This document shows, piece after piece, positions 1 through 5,712 of a stretch of 5,712 nucleotides of DNA (positions are counted from its first letter, which is position 1; each line of letters starts with the position of its first letter). Source of the stretch: Bacteroidia bacterium (GTDB lineage: Bacteria > Bacteroidota > Bacteroidia > Bacteroidales > Azobacteroidaceae). The notes beneath the pieces were generated by a model. That model was given only the letters and a program-made list of their open reading frames with translations. It was not told where the DNA came from and ran no database searches. The position numbers and the translations under genes were made by a program. The DNA lies in NCBI GenBank assembly GCA_025996695.1, contig BNTP01000149.1, positions 1 to 5,712 of the forward strand. Reading direction: 5' to 3'.

Positions 1-2
1 CC

Positions 3-176
3 GGTGCAAGAAAAATCGCTATTGCTTTTTACAATGCGCTTACTCAGGGAATGGATTATGTGGAACTTGGTGCTATCAAATACGCTGAATTGTTACAGGA
101 AAGAGAATTGAGAGCGTTGCGAAGTTTGGCTCATAAACATAATTTCAATCTCGTTGATAATCAATGTGTTGCGTAA
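3..176 (+). CDS. C-terminal end of a transposase-like protein (5' part outside window)
   Basis: The frame starting at base 3 is open from the left edge to a TAA at 174-176 and gives 57 residues, so only the tail of the gene is visible. The peptide begins GARKIAIAFYNALTQGMDYV, continues with a charged helical stretch rich in Glu, Leu and Arg (about residues 24-45), and ends NFNLVDNQCVA. An R-K-(I/V)-A-x-x-F/Y-x-x-L...Y-V motif followed by a basic, amphipathic tail resembles the extreme C-termini of some insertion-sequence transposases as I remember them. No catalytic residues lie in this part, so the family cannot be fixed. Sense-like codon use and a clean stop support a real gene. A cluster of palindromic repeats follows immediately, which fits a mobile-element neighbourhood but does not prove it. 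It could equally be the end of an unrelated helical protein. Confidence 0.45.
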   Translation, partial: GARKIAIAFYNALTQGMDYVELGAIKYAELLQERELRALRSLAHKHNFNLVDNQCVA

Positions 177-190
177 ATCCGTCATTGGTA

Positions 191-420
191 CCGCAGGGGG
201 CGGAGCCCCGCAGCGGAGACATCTCCTGCGAACAAGCCGTCCGAATGGGCGGGATTATGATGATGCCGTCCTCGCAGGACTAAGGGCTGAGTCACCCACC
301 AATACCGTAGGTTGCGCTGCCCCCTTCGACTTCGCTCGGGGCTTCGGCATCACCCACCTACGGTTATGCACATCTCGTCCCTGCGGGACTGCGCACAGGA
401 TGAGTTTGCAGGACTTGCAA
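191..420. repeat. Cluster of short GC-rich palindromes (REP/MITE-like intergenic repeat region)
   Basis: This gene-free stretch is clearly more GC-rich than the AT-rich DNA to its right and is packed with small hairpins. GGGGC (197-201) pairs with GCCCC (205-209). GTCCT (268-272) pairs with AGGAC (276-280). GTCCC (377-381) pairs with GGGAC (385-389). TTGCA (406-410) pairs with TGCAA (416-420). TCCTGCG (224-230) is also complementary to CGCAGGA (273-279), and TGATGCCG (261-268) to CGGCATCA (345-352). TCACCCACC occurs twice in direct orientation (292-300 and 350-358). Such density is typical of dispersed palindromic repeats rather than coding DNA. A 97-codon open frame across it has an Arg/Gly/Pro-rich, low-quality translation and is not a gene. 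Copy number elsewhere in the genome cannot be seen from here. Confidence 0.6.
304..364. repeat. 61-bp inverted-repeat element with 9-bp ends
   Basis: ACCGTAGGT at 304-312 and ACCTACGGT at 356-364 are perfect inverted copies enclosing 43 bp. Inside lies a second complementary pair, GCCCC (319-323) and GGGGC (338-342), around a CTTCGACTTCGCTC-type loop. A CCCTTCGACTTCGCTC-like core is, from general knowledge, a frequent intergenic repeat motif in Bacteroidota genomes. I infer a dispersed non-coding palindromic element. A role as a transcript-end or RNA-stability structure for the gene ending at 176 is possible but not shown. Confidence 0.55.
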
Positions 421-447
421 AATATAGCACCTCAAAAAAAGATTTAG

Positions 448-457
448 CCAATATTGG
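448..457. other. Perfect 10-bp palindrome CCAATATTGG
   Basis: CCAATATTGG reads the same on both strands, and its CAATATT half recurs at 460-466, 11 bp after the first copy at 449-455, about one helical turn. It lies about 100 bp upstream of the predicted transporter promoter. A dyad plus a phased half-site could be a regulator-binding site, but in AT-rich DNA such a pattern can easily arise by chance, so this is a weak call. Confidence 0.15.
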
Positions 458-550
458 GGCAATATTCAATCGGAAATAACAATGGATGATTTGTTTGTGT
501 GATTTTTTCTTTCATATTTCCTGCCCGCATTTGCAAAAAAACATTAAATA

Positions 551-582
551 TTTGTGAAACTCAAATAAATGTTGTACGTTTG
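551..582 (+). promoter_or_regulatory. Bacteroidota-type promoter of the peptide transporter gene
   Basis: TTTG at 551-554 and TACGTTTG at 575-582 match the -33 TTTG and -7 TAnnTTTG elements recognised by the primary sigma factor of Bacteroidota, with a 20-bp spacer, within the usual range. Transcription should begin near 588-590, giving a leader of about 35 nt before the ATG at 625. That leader is very AT-rich and has no Shine-Dalgarno-like purine run, which is normal for the phylum. The start site is inferred from spacing only. Confidence 0.65.
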
Positions 583-624
583 TGGCGTAAAAGTTAATGA
601 TTTAATAATAAAACACTGTAATAT

Positions 625-2361
625 ATGTTTAGAAATCATCCTAAAGGCTTGTATGCCTTGGCTTTAGCGAACACGGGTGAGCGGTTTGGTTATTATACCA
701 TGCTCGCGATTTTCGTGCTTTTCTTGCAAGCGAAATTTGGTTTTAGCGGCGAACAAGCCGGTGGAATCTATGGCGGCTTCTTGGCCGCAGTCTATTTTAT
801 GCCTTTGTTAGGCGGTATCATTGCTGACAAAATCGGTTTTGGCAAAGTGATTTTGACGGGTATCATCATTATGTTTTTCGGCTATTTGCTGTTGGCATTC
901 CCGATTCCGTTTGTGTCAAACACGGATGCTTACGCTTCGCCTGCTTTTTGGGCGATGATTGGGGCTTTGGCACTGATTTCTATTGGCACCGGACTGTTCA
1001 AAGGTAATTTGCAGGTGTTGGTCGGCAATCTTTATGATGCGCCGGAATATCGTGCCAAGCGCGACAATGCGTTTAGCTTGTTTTACATGGCAATCAATTT
1101 AGGTGCGATGTATGCGCCGTTTGCCGCTACAAAAGTAACTAACTATTTCTTGGCAAAAGGTAGCGGTTTTTCCTACAACGCTAAGATTCCTGCGTTGGCA
1201 AATCAATTATTGAACGGAACTATTACGCCGGATGGCAAAGCCTCTTTGACGGATTTAGCTACCGCACAAGGCTCTACAACAGATTTGACAACCTTTGCAT
1301 CCGGCTATATCGACCAACTTTCGGGAGCTTACAACTACGGATTTGGCGTGGCTTGTCTTTCTTTGATTCTTTCCATTGCTATTTATATTGCATTCAAAGG
1401 TACTTATAAACATGCTGATTACAATTCTAAACAATTAGCTGCTAAAAATGTGGCTGAAGGCAAGACGGCAGAAGCTGAACTAAGTCCGAAAGAAACGAAA
1501 GAGCGCATTTGGGCGTTGATTTTGGTATTCTTCGTGGTCATTTTCTTTTGGATGTCGTTCCATCAAAACGGGCTGACAATGACGTTCTTTGCACGTGACT
1601 ACACATCCGGTGATGCCGAAGGATTGACCCGAATAGGTTTTGATATTGTGAACTTGACCTTATTAGTAGTGGCTGTGTTCAGCGCATTCAGTATTTTTCA
1701 ATCGGAATCATCCAAAGGCAAAACAATCTCATCAGTCGTTTTGCTGGCCGCGGTGGCCGGGATTTCCGCTAACTATTTGAATACCGCAGCCAAATTGGAC
1801 ATTGAGCCGCAGTTGTTTCAACAGTTCAATCCATTCTTCGTGATTGTGTTGACACCCGTGTTTATGGGCATGTTTGCATGGCTGGCGAATAAAGGCAAAG
1901 AGCCTTCTACGCCTCGCAAGATTGGCTTTGGGATGATTATTGCCGCAGGAGCGTTCTGTATCTTGGCGTTTGCATCGCGTGCTTTGCAAAGCCCTGATGC
2001 CTTGGGCGGCGGTGTGAGCGACATGCTTGTTTCGCCTAACTGGCTGATTAGCACGTATTTAGTATTGACATTTGCGGAGTTGTTCTTAAGCCCGATGGGT
2101 ATGTCGTTTGTGACCAAAGTGGCACCTCCTAAATATAAAGGGATGATGATGGGCGGCTGGTTCACGGCTACGGCTATCGGCAACTACCTGACTTCTTTCG
2201 TTGCTAAAATTTGGGGCGGTAAAGAGGTTAATATTTCAGCATTGGGTATTCACTTTCAATGGGAATTGTGGATGACTTGGGTGGTGCTGATTGTCATTTG
2301 CTTGCTTTCGGCCACATTCATCTTCGCTATCATGAAGCGTTTAGAGAAAGTTGCTAAATAG
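625..2361 (+). CDS. POT/PTR-family proton-dependent di-/tripeptide transporter
   Basis: This complete 578-residue inner-membrane protein belongs to the proton-coupled oligopeptide transporter family (major facilitator fold), which imports small peptides with protons. Family marks are ERFGYY in TM1 (residues 19-24), the FYMAINLGAMYAP segment in TM5 (153-165; compare FYxxINxGS), WMSFHQNG in TM7 (309-316), and ELFLSPMGMS in TM10 (485-494), with the Glu and Ser-Pro that line the peptide site in characterised members. About twelve or more hydrophobic segments and a polar stretch near 260-293 (between the two bundles) are visible. Length is slightly above the 450-520 residues of many bacterial members, partly through an inserted loop at about 175-230. 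Oddly, the conserved ExxER motif lacks its first Glu, which is Asn16 here. The start follows a good promoter, and the N-terminus MFRNHPKGLY fits the family. Substrate range is inferred from family only; it is probably monocistronic. Confidence 0.92.
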   Translation: MFRNHPKGLYALALANTGERFGYYTMLAIFVLFLQAKFGFSGEQAGGIYGGFLAAVYFMPLLGGIIADKIGFGKVILTGIIIMFFGYLLLAFPIPFVSNTDAYASPAFWAMIGALALISIGTGLFKGNLQVLVGNLYDAPEYRAKRDNAFSLFYMAINLGAMYAPFAATKVTNYFLAKGSGFSYNAKIPALANQLLNGTITPDGKASLTDLATAQGSTTDLTTFASGYIDQLSGAYNYGFGVACLSLILSIAIYIAFKGTYKHADYNSKQLAAKNVAEGKTAEAELSPKETKERIWALILVFFVVIFFWMSFHQNGLTMTFFARDYTSGDAEGLTRIGFDIVNLTLLVVAVFSAFSIFQSESSKGKTISSVVLLAAVAGISANYLNTAAKLDIEPQLFQQFNPFFVIVLTPVFMGMFAWLANKGKEPSTPRKIGFGMIIAAGAFCILAFASRALQSPDALGGGVSDMLVSPNWLISTYLVLTFAELFLSPMGMSFVTKVAPPKYKGMMMGGWFTATAIGNYLTSFVAKIWGGKEVNISALGIHFQWELWMTWVVLIVICLLSATFIFAIMKRLEKVAK

Positions 2362-2365
2362 ATAA

Positions 2366-2398
2366 AAACTTTCCATATCTTTAAGATATGGAAAGTTT
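2366..2398 (+). terminator. Intrinsic-terminator-like hairpin after the transporter gene
   Basis: AAACTTTCCATATC (2366-2379) pairs perfectly with GATATGGAAAGTTT (2385-2398): a 14-bp stem with a 5-nt TTTAA loop, five bases after the stop codon. The stem is AT-rich with few G-C pairs, and its last three bases (TTT) are followed by AAGAAG rather than a long U-tract, so it is less canonical than an E. coli terminator. The near-symmetric sequence could act on both strands. Its position directly after the stop and before the next gene makes termination the best explanation. Confidence 0.7.
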
Positions 2399-2433
2399 AA
2401 GAAGTAGATTAAAAACAACAAAAAATAATAGAA

Positions 2434-2538
2434 ATGAAACAAATTAAAGAATTTCATTCCTTGCGGATGATAGCAAAACGATTTTTGCATGCACTTTTTT
2501 TAACGTGCGCTTTGATGTTGGCAGCCCCTGCTTTTGCG
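2434..2538 (+). other. Signal peptide of the large surface protein
   Basis: The first 35 codons encode a basic N-region with Lys and Arg up to R16, a hydrophobic core from about F17 to A31, and an A-x-A site (A33-F34-A35) before AVTPD. This fits Sec export and signal peptidase I. Cys25 sits inside the core and is followed by hydrophobic residues without a lipobox pattern, so a lipoprotein is unlikely. If translation starts at Met12 (2467), the signal peptide is 24 residues and still complete. Confidence 0.8.
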
Positions 2539-5500
2539 GCAGTGACTCCCGACGCGAGTGGCATTGTTTATGTGAACAATGCTGCTACAGGTACCGGTAA
2601 CGGCGACTCGTGGGCAGATGCCTGCCTCGGCCTTTCGGAAGCATTGGATGCCGCAGCGGCATCCGCAGGCGTGATTACGCAGATATGGGTAGCAGCATCA
2701 ATAACCCCTTATTATCCAACCGTGCCCTTAGACGGAGCGGACACCCGCGACCAGTCTTTTTGGCTGGTGGATGGCGTGAAAGTCTATGGAGGTTTCGATG
2801 ACGTCACTCAAGAAACCGACCCTGCCGATCGCAAACTTGCAAACATGGCAAGAACTGTTCTTAGTGGTGATTTTAATGCCACCGTCGGTGTTCCCGGCGA
2901 CAACTCTTACCACGTGGTATCGGCTGTTGGTATTATTGGCCCAACGACTCTTTTAGACGGCTTTAAGATTCAAGATGGATATGCCGACACTGCTACAGAT
3001 GATTCCAACTTAACACCTCGTAACCAAGGTGGAGGTATCTTCATTGGGCCAAGTAACAGCCCTGTATTGAAGCATTTAACAATTACCGGAAATGTGGCAG
3101 AATTAGGAGGTGGTGTTTATATGGAAGACTCATCAACTGAACTGCTCAATTCTACCATCAGTTTTAATGAAGCCACCGGCGCCGGTGGTGCAGGGATATT
3201 TATTCAAGGAGGTGCTCCTTTTATTACCAATGTTCTCATTGTGAGCAATAATGCATCCTATGCATATTCTAATGGCGGTGGAGTCTACAATGCAGGTGAC
3301 CCTACGCTGACCAATGTTACTATTACTGAAAATAATTCAGGCGATCAAGCTATGGGTATTCTTAATAGCTCTTCCAATGTGAAGTTGTATAATAGTATTA
3401 TCTACAACAACACTGATCCATTTAAAAATATGCTAAGTACCACCTCTTTTGAAGACATCAGACACTCTTTGATTGAATGGCAGACTTCTGTTGATGGTAA
3501 CGGTAACTTGGACGGAGAAACTGTAGTACCCGGGTTCGCAAGCGATTACAGCTTGAGTAACACTAGCGCTGTCCTCAATAAAGGTGATAATGATCTCTAC
3601 AAAAGGGCTCGCGGTGGTATTGCTGATTTCACAGGCGAAACAGATTTATTAGACAGTTTGCGTTTGAGTGGTTCCAGCATAGACTTGGGCGCGTTCGAAT
3701 TTCAGTATGTGGGAGCTGCCATCATCTCATCAAGTACACTCCATCATGGCTTTATTGGTACTCCCTATAGTTTCCAGCTTGCAGCAGACGGCACAGCACC
3801 AATAGCTTGGCAGGAACTAACAAATCCGACCCAGTTGCCTCCCGGCTTATCATTGAATACTACCACCGGCCTAATTTCGGGAACGCCCACCACGGCGGGA
3901 ACATACATCTTTGACATAGAAGCATCAAATCTCGGCGGCGCGGATTCTAAAACTTTGCAAATTGAGGTAGACCAAACAAGGCCATCATTAGCCATGTTAG
4001 ATGCTGATACAGGGGCAGTAAGAGTTTACAACGGCTCTCTGCGACCGGTTGTCGTAGCGCCGAAATCCAACATCACAGGCATGGGGGAGATTACGGTACA
4101 TTATGACCGTGATTGCACGACTGACCCTCCCACCGGTGGGTCCACTACTGCTCCTACCAATGCCGGCACGTATGCCGTTTCAGTAGATATTGCCGGAACG
4201 ACAAACTTTACCGACACAATCGGCATGGTAATTGGTTCTTTCACTATCAAACCGAAAGATATTACTGTAACTGACGTGGCCGGCACCATTGATGATAAAA
4301 TATATGATGGCACCTCTGCGGCTACTCTTAATGCGTTGACGTTTGGTGCTTTGGTTTCCGGCGAGTCGTTGATATTGAACACCGATTACACCGTTGACTC
4401 GGCAGTGTTTATCAACAAACTTGTTGCCACAAACAAAACAGTAAACATACACGGTATTAAGCTGACCACTAGTATTAATGCTTCCAACTACTCGTTGGTT
4501 GCCGCAACTTCAATCGCACACGCAAACATTACCGCAAAATCGGCAACTATTACAGGTCTGACTGCCGACAATAAAGTATATGACGCCAACGCTACTGCCT
4601 CCGTTTCCGGCACAGCAGTAATTCCTGAAATGGTTGCGGGCGATGATTTGACGATAAGTACCGGTTCTGCTGCTTTTAGCGATAAAAATGCGGGCACCGG
4701 CAAAACGGTGACATTTACCGGCTATAGTTTGAGCGGAGCGGATGCCACCAACTACTCGCTGACAGCACAACCCGCAGACGTGACGGCCGACATTACCGTA
4801 AAATCGGCAACCATCACAGGTTTGACTGCCGACAATAAAATTTATGATGCCAACACGGATGCAACCGTTCTCGGAACACCAACCGTTCCTGAAATGGTTG
4901 CCGGCGATGCTTTGACGGTCGTAGTCGGTTCAGCTGCTTTTAGCGATAAAAATGTGGACACCGGCAAAACGGTAACATTTACCGGCTATAGCTTGAGCGG
5001 CGCGGATGCGACTAACTACTCGCTTGCAGGGCAACCAGCAAACGTGACGGCCGACATTACCATAAAATCGGCAACCATCACAGGTTTGACTGCCGACAAT
5101 AAAATATATGATGCCAATACGGTTGCAACCGTTCTCGGAACAGCAACTGTTCCTGAAATAGTTACCGGCGATGCTTTGACGGTAGTAGCCGGTTCAGCTG
5201 CTTTTAGCGATAAAAATGTGGACACCGGCAAAACGGTAACATTTACCGGCTATAGTTTGAGCGGCGCGGATGCCCCCAACTACTCGCTGACAGCACAACC
5301 TGCAGACGTGACGGCCGACATTACTTTAAAAACGGCAACTATCATCGGTTTGACTGCCGGCGATAAAGTATATGATGCCACCACTACTGCCGCCATTCTT
5401 GGCACAGCAGTCATCGACGGATTTTGCACAGGCGATGATTTGAATATCGAAGCCGGTGTGGCTAATTTTGTTGATACAAACGCAGGCGCAGGCAAAACGG

Positions 5501-5712
5501 TAGAATTTACCGGCTATAGTTTGAGTGGAACGGATGTCGGCAACTACGATTTTGCAGGACAACCGGCAGACGTGACGGCAAACATTACCCCGAAAGAATT
5601 GACCGTGACTGCGGACAACGCGAGCAAAGTTTACCTTGACGCGATCCCTGCGTTGACATTTAATTACAGTGGTTTCATAACCGGTGAAAGTGAAAGTGAT
5701 TTGACAACAGAA
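2434..5712 (+). CDS. Large secreted multidomain surface protein/adhesin: beta-helix, Ig-like and YDG/MBG repeats (3' end outside window)
   Basis: One frame stays open for 1093 codons with no stop by the right edge. Residues 1-35 form a signal peptide (basic start, hydrophobic 17-31, AFA cleavage). Residues about 40-425 look like a right-handed parallel beta-helix, with repeated Gly-rich turns GGGIF/GGGVY/GGAGIF/GGGVY (199, 225, 251, 281), 'xNxTI' strands, and an end at DLGAFE (417-422), as in Bacteroidota 'choice-of-anchor Q' proteins. Residues 429-515 resemble a He_PIG putative Ig domain (LPPGLSL 468-474, SGTP 482-485). Residues 516-608 resemble an Ig/MBG-like domain. YDG-type repeats fill 608-1053 and an MBG-type domain begins at 1054. 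Catalytic residues are not evident, so binding or adhesion outside the cell is the likely role. A C-terminal sorting domain (type IX secretion) would be expected beyond the edge. An internal ATG at 2467 (Met12) also leaves a complete signal peptide and is an alternative start; neither has a clear ribosome site. Confidence 0.85.
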   Translation, partial: MKQIKEFHSLRMIAKRFLHALFLTCALMLAAPAFAAVTPDASGIVYVNNAATGTGNGDSWADACLGLSEALDAAAASAGVITQIWVAASITPYYPTVPLDGADTRDQSFWLVDGVKVYGGFDDVTQETDPADRKLANMARTVLSGDFNATVGVPGDNSYHVVSAVGIIGPTTLLDGFKIQDGYADTATDDSNLTPRNQGGGIFIGPSNSPVLKHLTITGNVAELGGGVYMEDSSTELLNSTISFNEATGAGGAGIFIQGGAPFITNVLIVSNNASYAYSNGGGVYNAGDPTLTNVTITENNSGDQAMGILNSSSNVKLYNSIIYNNTDPFKNMLSTTSFEDIRHSLIEWQTSVDGNGNLDGETVVPGFASDYSLSNTSAVLNKGDNDLYKRARGGIADFTGETDLLDSLRLSGSSIDLGAFEFQYVGAAIISSSTLHHGFIGTPYSFQLAADGTAPIAWQELTNPTQLPPGLSLNTTTGLISGTPTTAGTYIFDIEASNLGGADSKTLQIEVDQTRPSLAMLDADTGAVRVYNGSLRPVVVAPKSNITGMGEITVHYDRDCTTDPPTGGSTTAPTNAGTYAVSVDIAGTTNFTDTIGMVIGSFTIKPKDITVTDVAGTIDDKIYDGTSAATLNALTFGALVSGESLILNTDYTVDSAVFINKLVATNKTVNIHGIKLTTSINASNYSLVAATSIAHANITAKSATITGLTADNKVYDANATASVSGTAVIPEMVAGDDLTISTGSAAFSDKNAGTGKTVTFTGYSLSGADATNYSLTAQPADVTADITVKSATITGLTADNKIYDANTDATVLGTPTVPEMVAGDALTVVVGSAAFSDKNVDTGKTVTFTGYSLSGADATNYSLAGQPANVTADITIKSATITGLTADNKIYDANTVATVLGTATVPEIVTGDALTVVAGSAAFSDKNVDTGKTVTFTGYSLSGADAPNYSLTAQPADVTADITLKTATIIGLTAGDKVYDATTTAAILGTAVIDGFCTGDDLNIEAGVANFVDTNAGAGKTVEFTGYSLSGTDVGNYDFAGQPADVTANITPKELTVTADNASKVYLDAIPALTFNYSGFITGESESDLTTE
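4255..4536 (+). repeat. Divergent first YDG-type domain (unit 0) of the surface protein
   Basis: Residues 608-701 (94 residues) share the layout of the four units that follow: an opening strand, D-D-K-I-Y-D-G (the consensus YDG that names the family), a GE/GD turn, 'NASNYSLV' near the end and 'ANIT' at the boundary. It is six residues longer and clearly diverged in sequence from units 1-4, so it is not part of the recent amplification. In known proteins such domains are extracellular beta-sandwich-like spacers in long surface proteins. Confidence 0.65.
4537..5592 (+). repeat. Four tandem 264-bp (88-residue) YDG-type repeats in the surface protein gene
   Basis: Units are 4537-4800, 4801-5064, 5065-5328 and 5329-5592, each exactly 264 bp and in frame (residues 702-789, 790-877, 878-965, 966-1053). 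Each begins K-S/T-A-T-I, then GLTADNK(V/I)YDA (GLTAGDKVYDA in unit 4), then GD-(D/A)L, SDKN (VDTN in unit 4), GKTV, FTGYSLSG and NY near the end, closing with DVTA(D/N)IT or NVTADIT. Comparing units 2 and 3 by eye gives about 21 mismatches in 264, about 92% identity; unit 4 is the most divergent. Equal length without indels indicates amplification by in-frame duplication. Repeat number could vary between strains. Confidence 0.85.
5593..5712 (+). other. Start of an MBG-type domain (cut by the window edge)
   Basis: After the last YDG unit the protein continues KELTVTADNASKVYLDAIPA followed by LTFNYSGFITGES. This matches the pattern LTVTAxxxSKxYGDxxPxLTxxYSGFxxGE of MBG-type bacterial surface domains, which commonly follow YDG domains. 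The usual Tyr-Gly-Asp is Tyr-Leu-Asp here. Only about 40 residues are visible, so the domain and everything after it are incomplete. Confidence 0.6.

Noticed and set aside
154..447. 97-codon open frame on the + strand
   Set aside because: It runs through the hairpin cluster, its translation is Arg/Gly/Pro/Cys-rich without any recognisable pattern, it starts inside the end of the upstream gene, and it lacks a promoter or ribosome site.
1732..2183. Minus-strand open frames opposite the transporter gene
   Set aside because: They are antisense to conserved transmembrane segments of a clear POT transporter and show no protein-like features.
2351..2383. Possible promoter for the surface protein gene (TTGC, 21 bp, TATCTTTA)
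   Set aside because: Both elements deviate from TTTG and TAnnTTTG, and the -7-like element lies within the terminator stem, so it is not convincing. The real promoter of this gene was not identified.
2610..2913. Short open frames on both strands at the start of the surface protein gene
   Set aside because: They overlap the longer frame that has a signal peptide and coherent domains, and their translations look random.
3765..5562. Series of similar minus-strand open frames of 70-93 codons opposite the repeat region
   Set aside because: They resemble each other only because the DNA beneath them is the 264-bp tandem repeat. They are shadows of the plus-strand frame, which stays open across the whole region.
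4537..5592. CRISPR-like reading of the regular repeats
   Set aside because: The repeats are 264 bp, contiguous, without unique spacers, and encode one continuous protein.

Overview
The window suggests a member of the Bacteroidota, most likely a gut-type Bacteroidales. The evidence is a promoter of the -33 TTTG / -7 TAnnTTTG type (TTTG, 20 bp, TACGTTTG) upstream of the first complete gene, AT-rich leaders without a clear Shine-Dalgarno, a POT peptide transporter of a branch I associate with Bacteroidales, and a very long secreted beta-helix / YDG / MBG repeat protein of a kind common in that phylum. The species cannot be named from the sequence.

Layout: (1) 3-176 is the last 57 codons of a gene entering from the left, possibly a transposase. 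(2) 177-624 holds no credible gene. Its left part (about 191-420) is a dense cluster of short GC-rich hairpins and an inverted repeat of the dispersed REP/MITE kind. Its right part (about 421-624) is AT-rich and carries the transporter promoter. (3) 625-2361 is a complete 578-residue POT/PTR-family proton-coupled di-/tripeptide transporter. (4) A perfect 14-bp hairpin at 2366-2398 directly behind it looks like its terminator. (5) From 2434 to the right edge one reading frame stays open for 1093 codons without a stop. It encodes a signal peptide, a parallel beta-helix domain ending in a DLGAFE motif, a putative Ig (He_PIG-like) domain, a further Ig/MBG-like domain, one divergent and four exactly 88-residue YDG-type repeats, and the start of an MBG-type domain. 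It is a probable large surface adhesin whose C-terminus, where a sorting signal would be expected, lies outside the window.

The transporter and the adhesin point the same way but are probably separate transcription units, because a strong hairpin divides them. Nothing in the sequence ties them to one pathway. The most informative structure is the 4 x 264-bp tandem array inside the adhesin gene: units 2 and 3 are about 92% identical, and the distribution of differences suggests recombination or conversion between units. I found no clearly new biological system, no CRISPR array, and no tRNA or rRNA.
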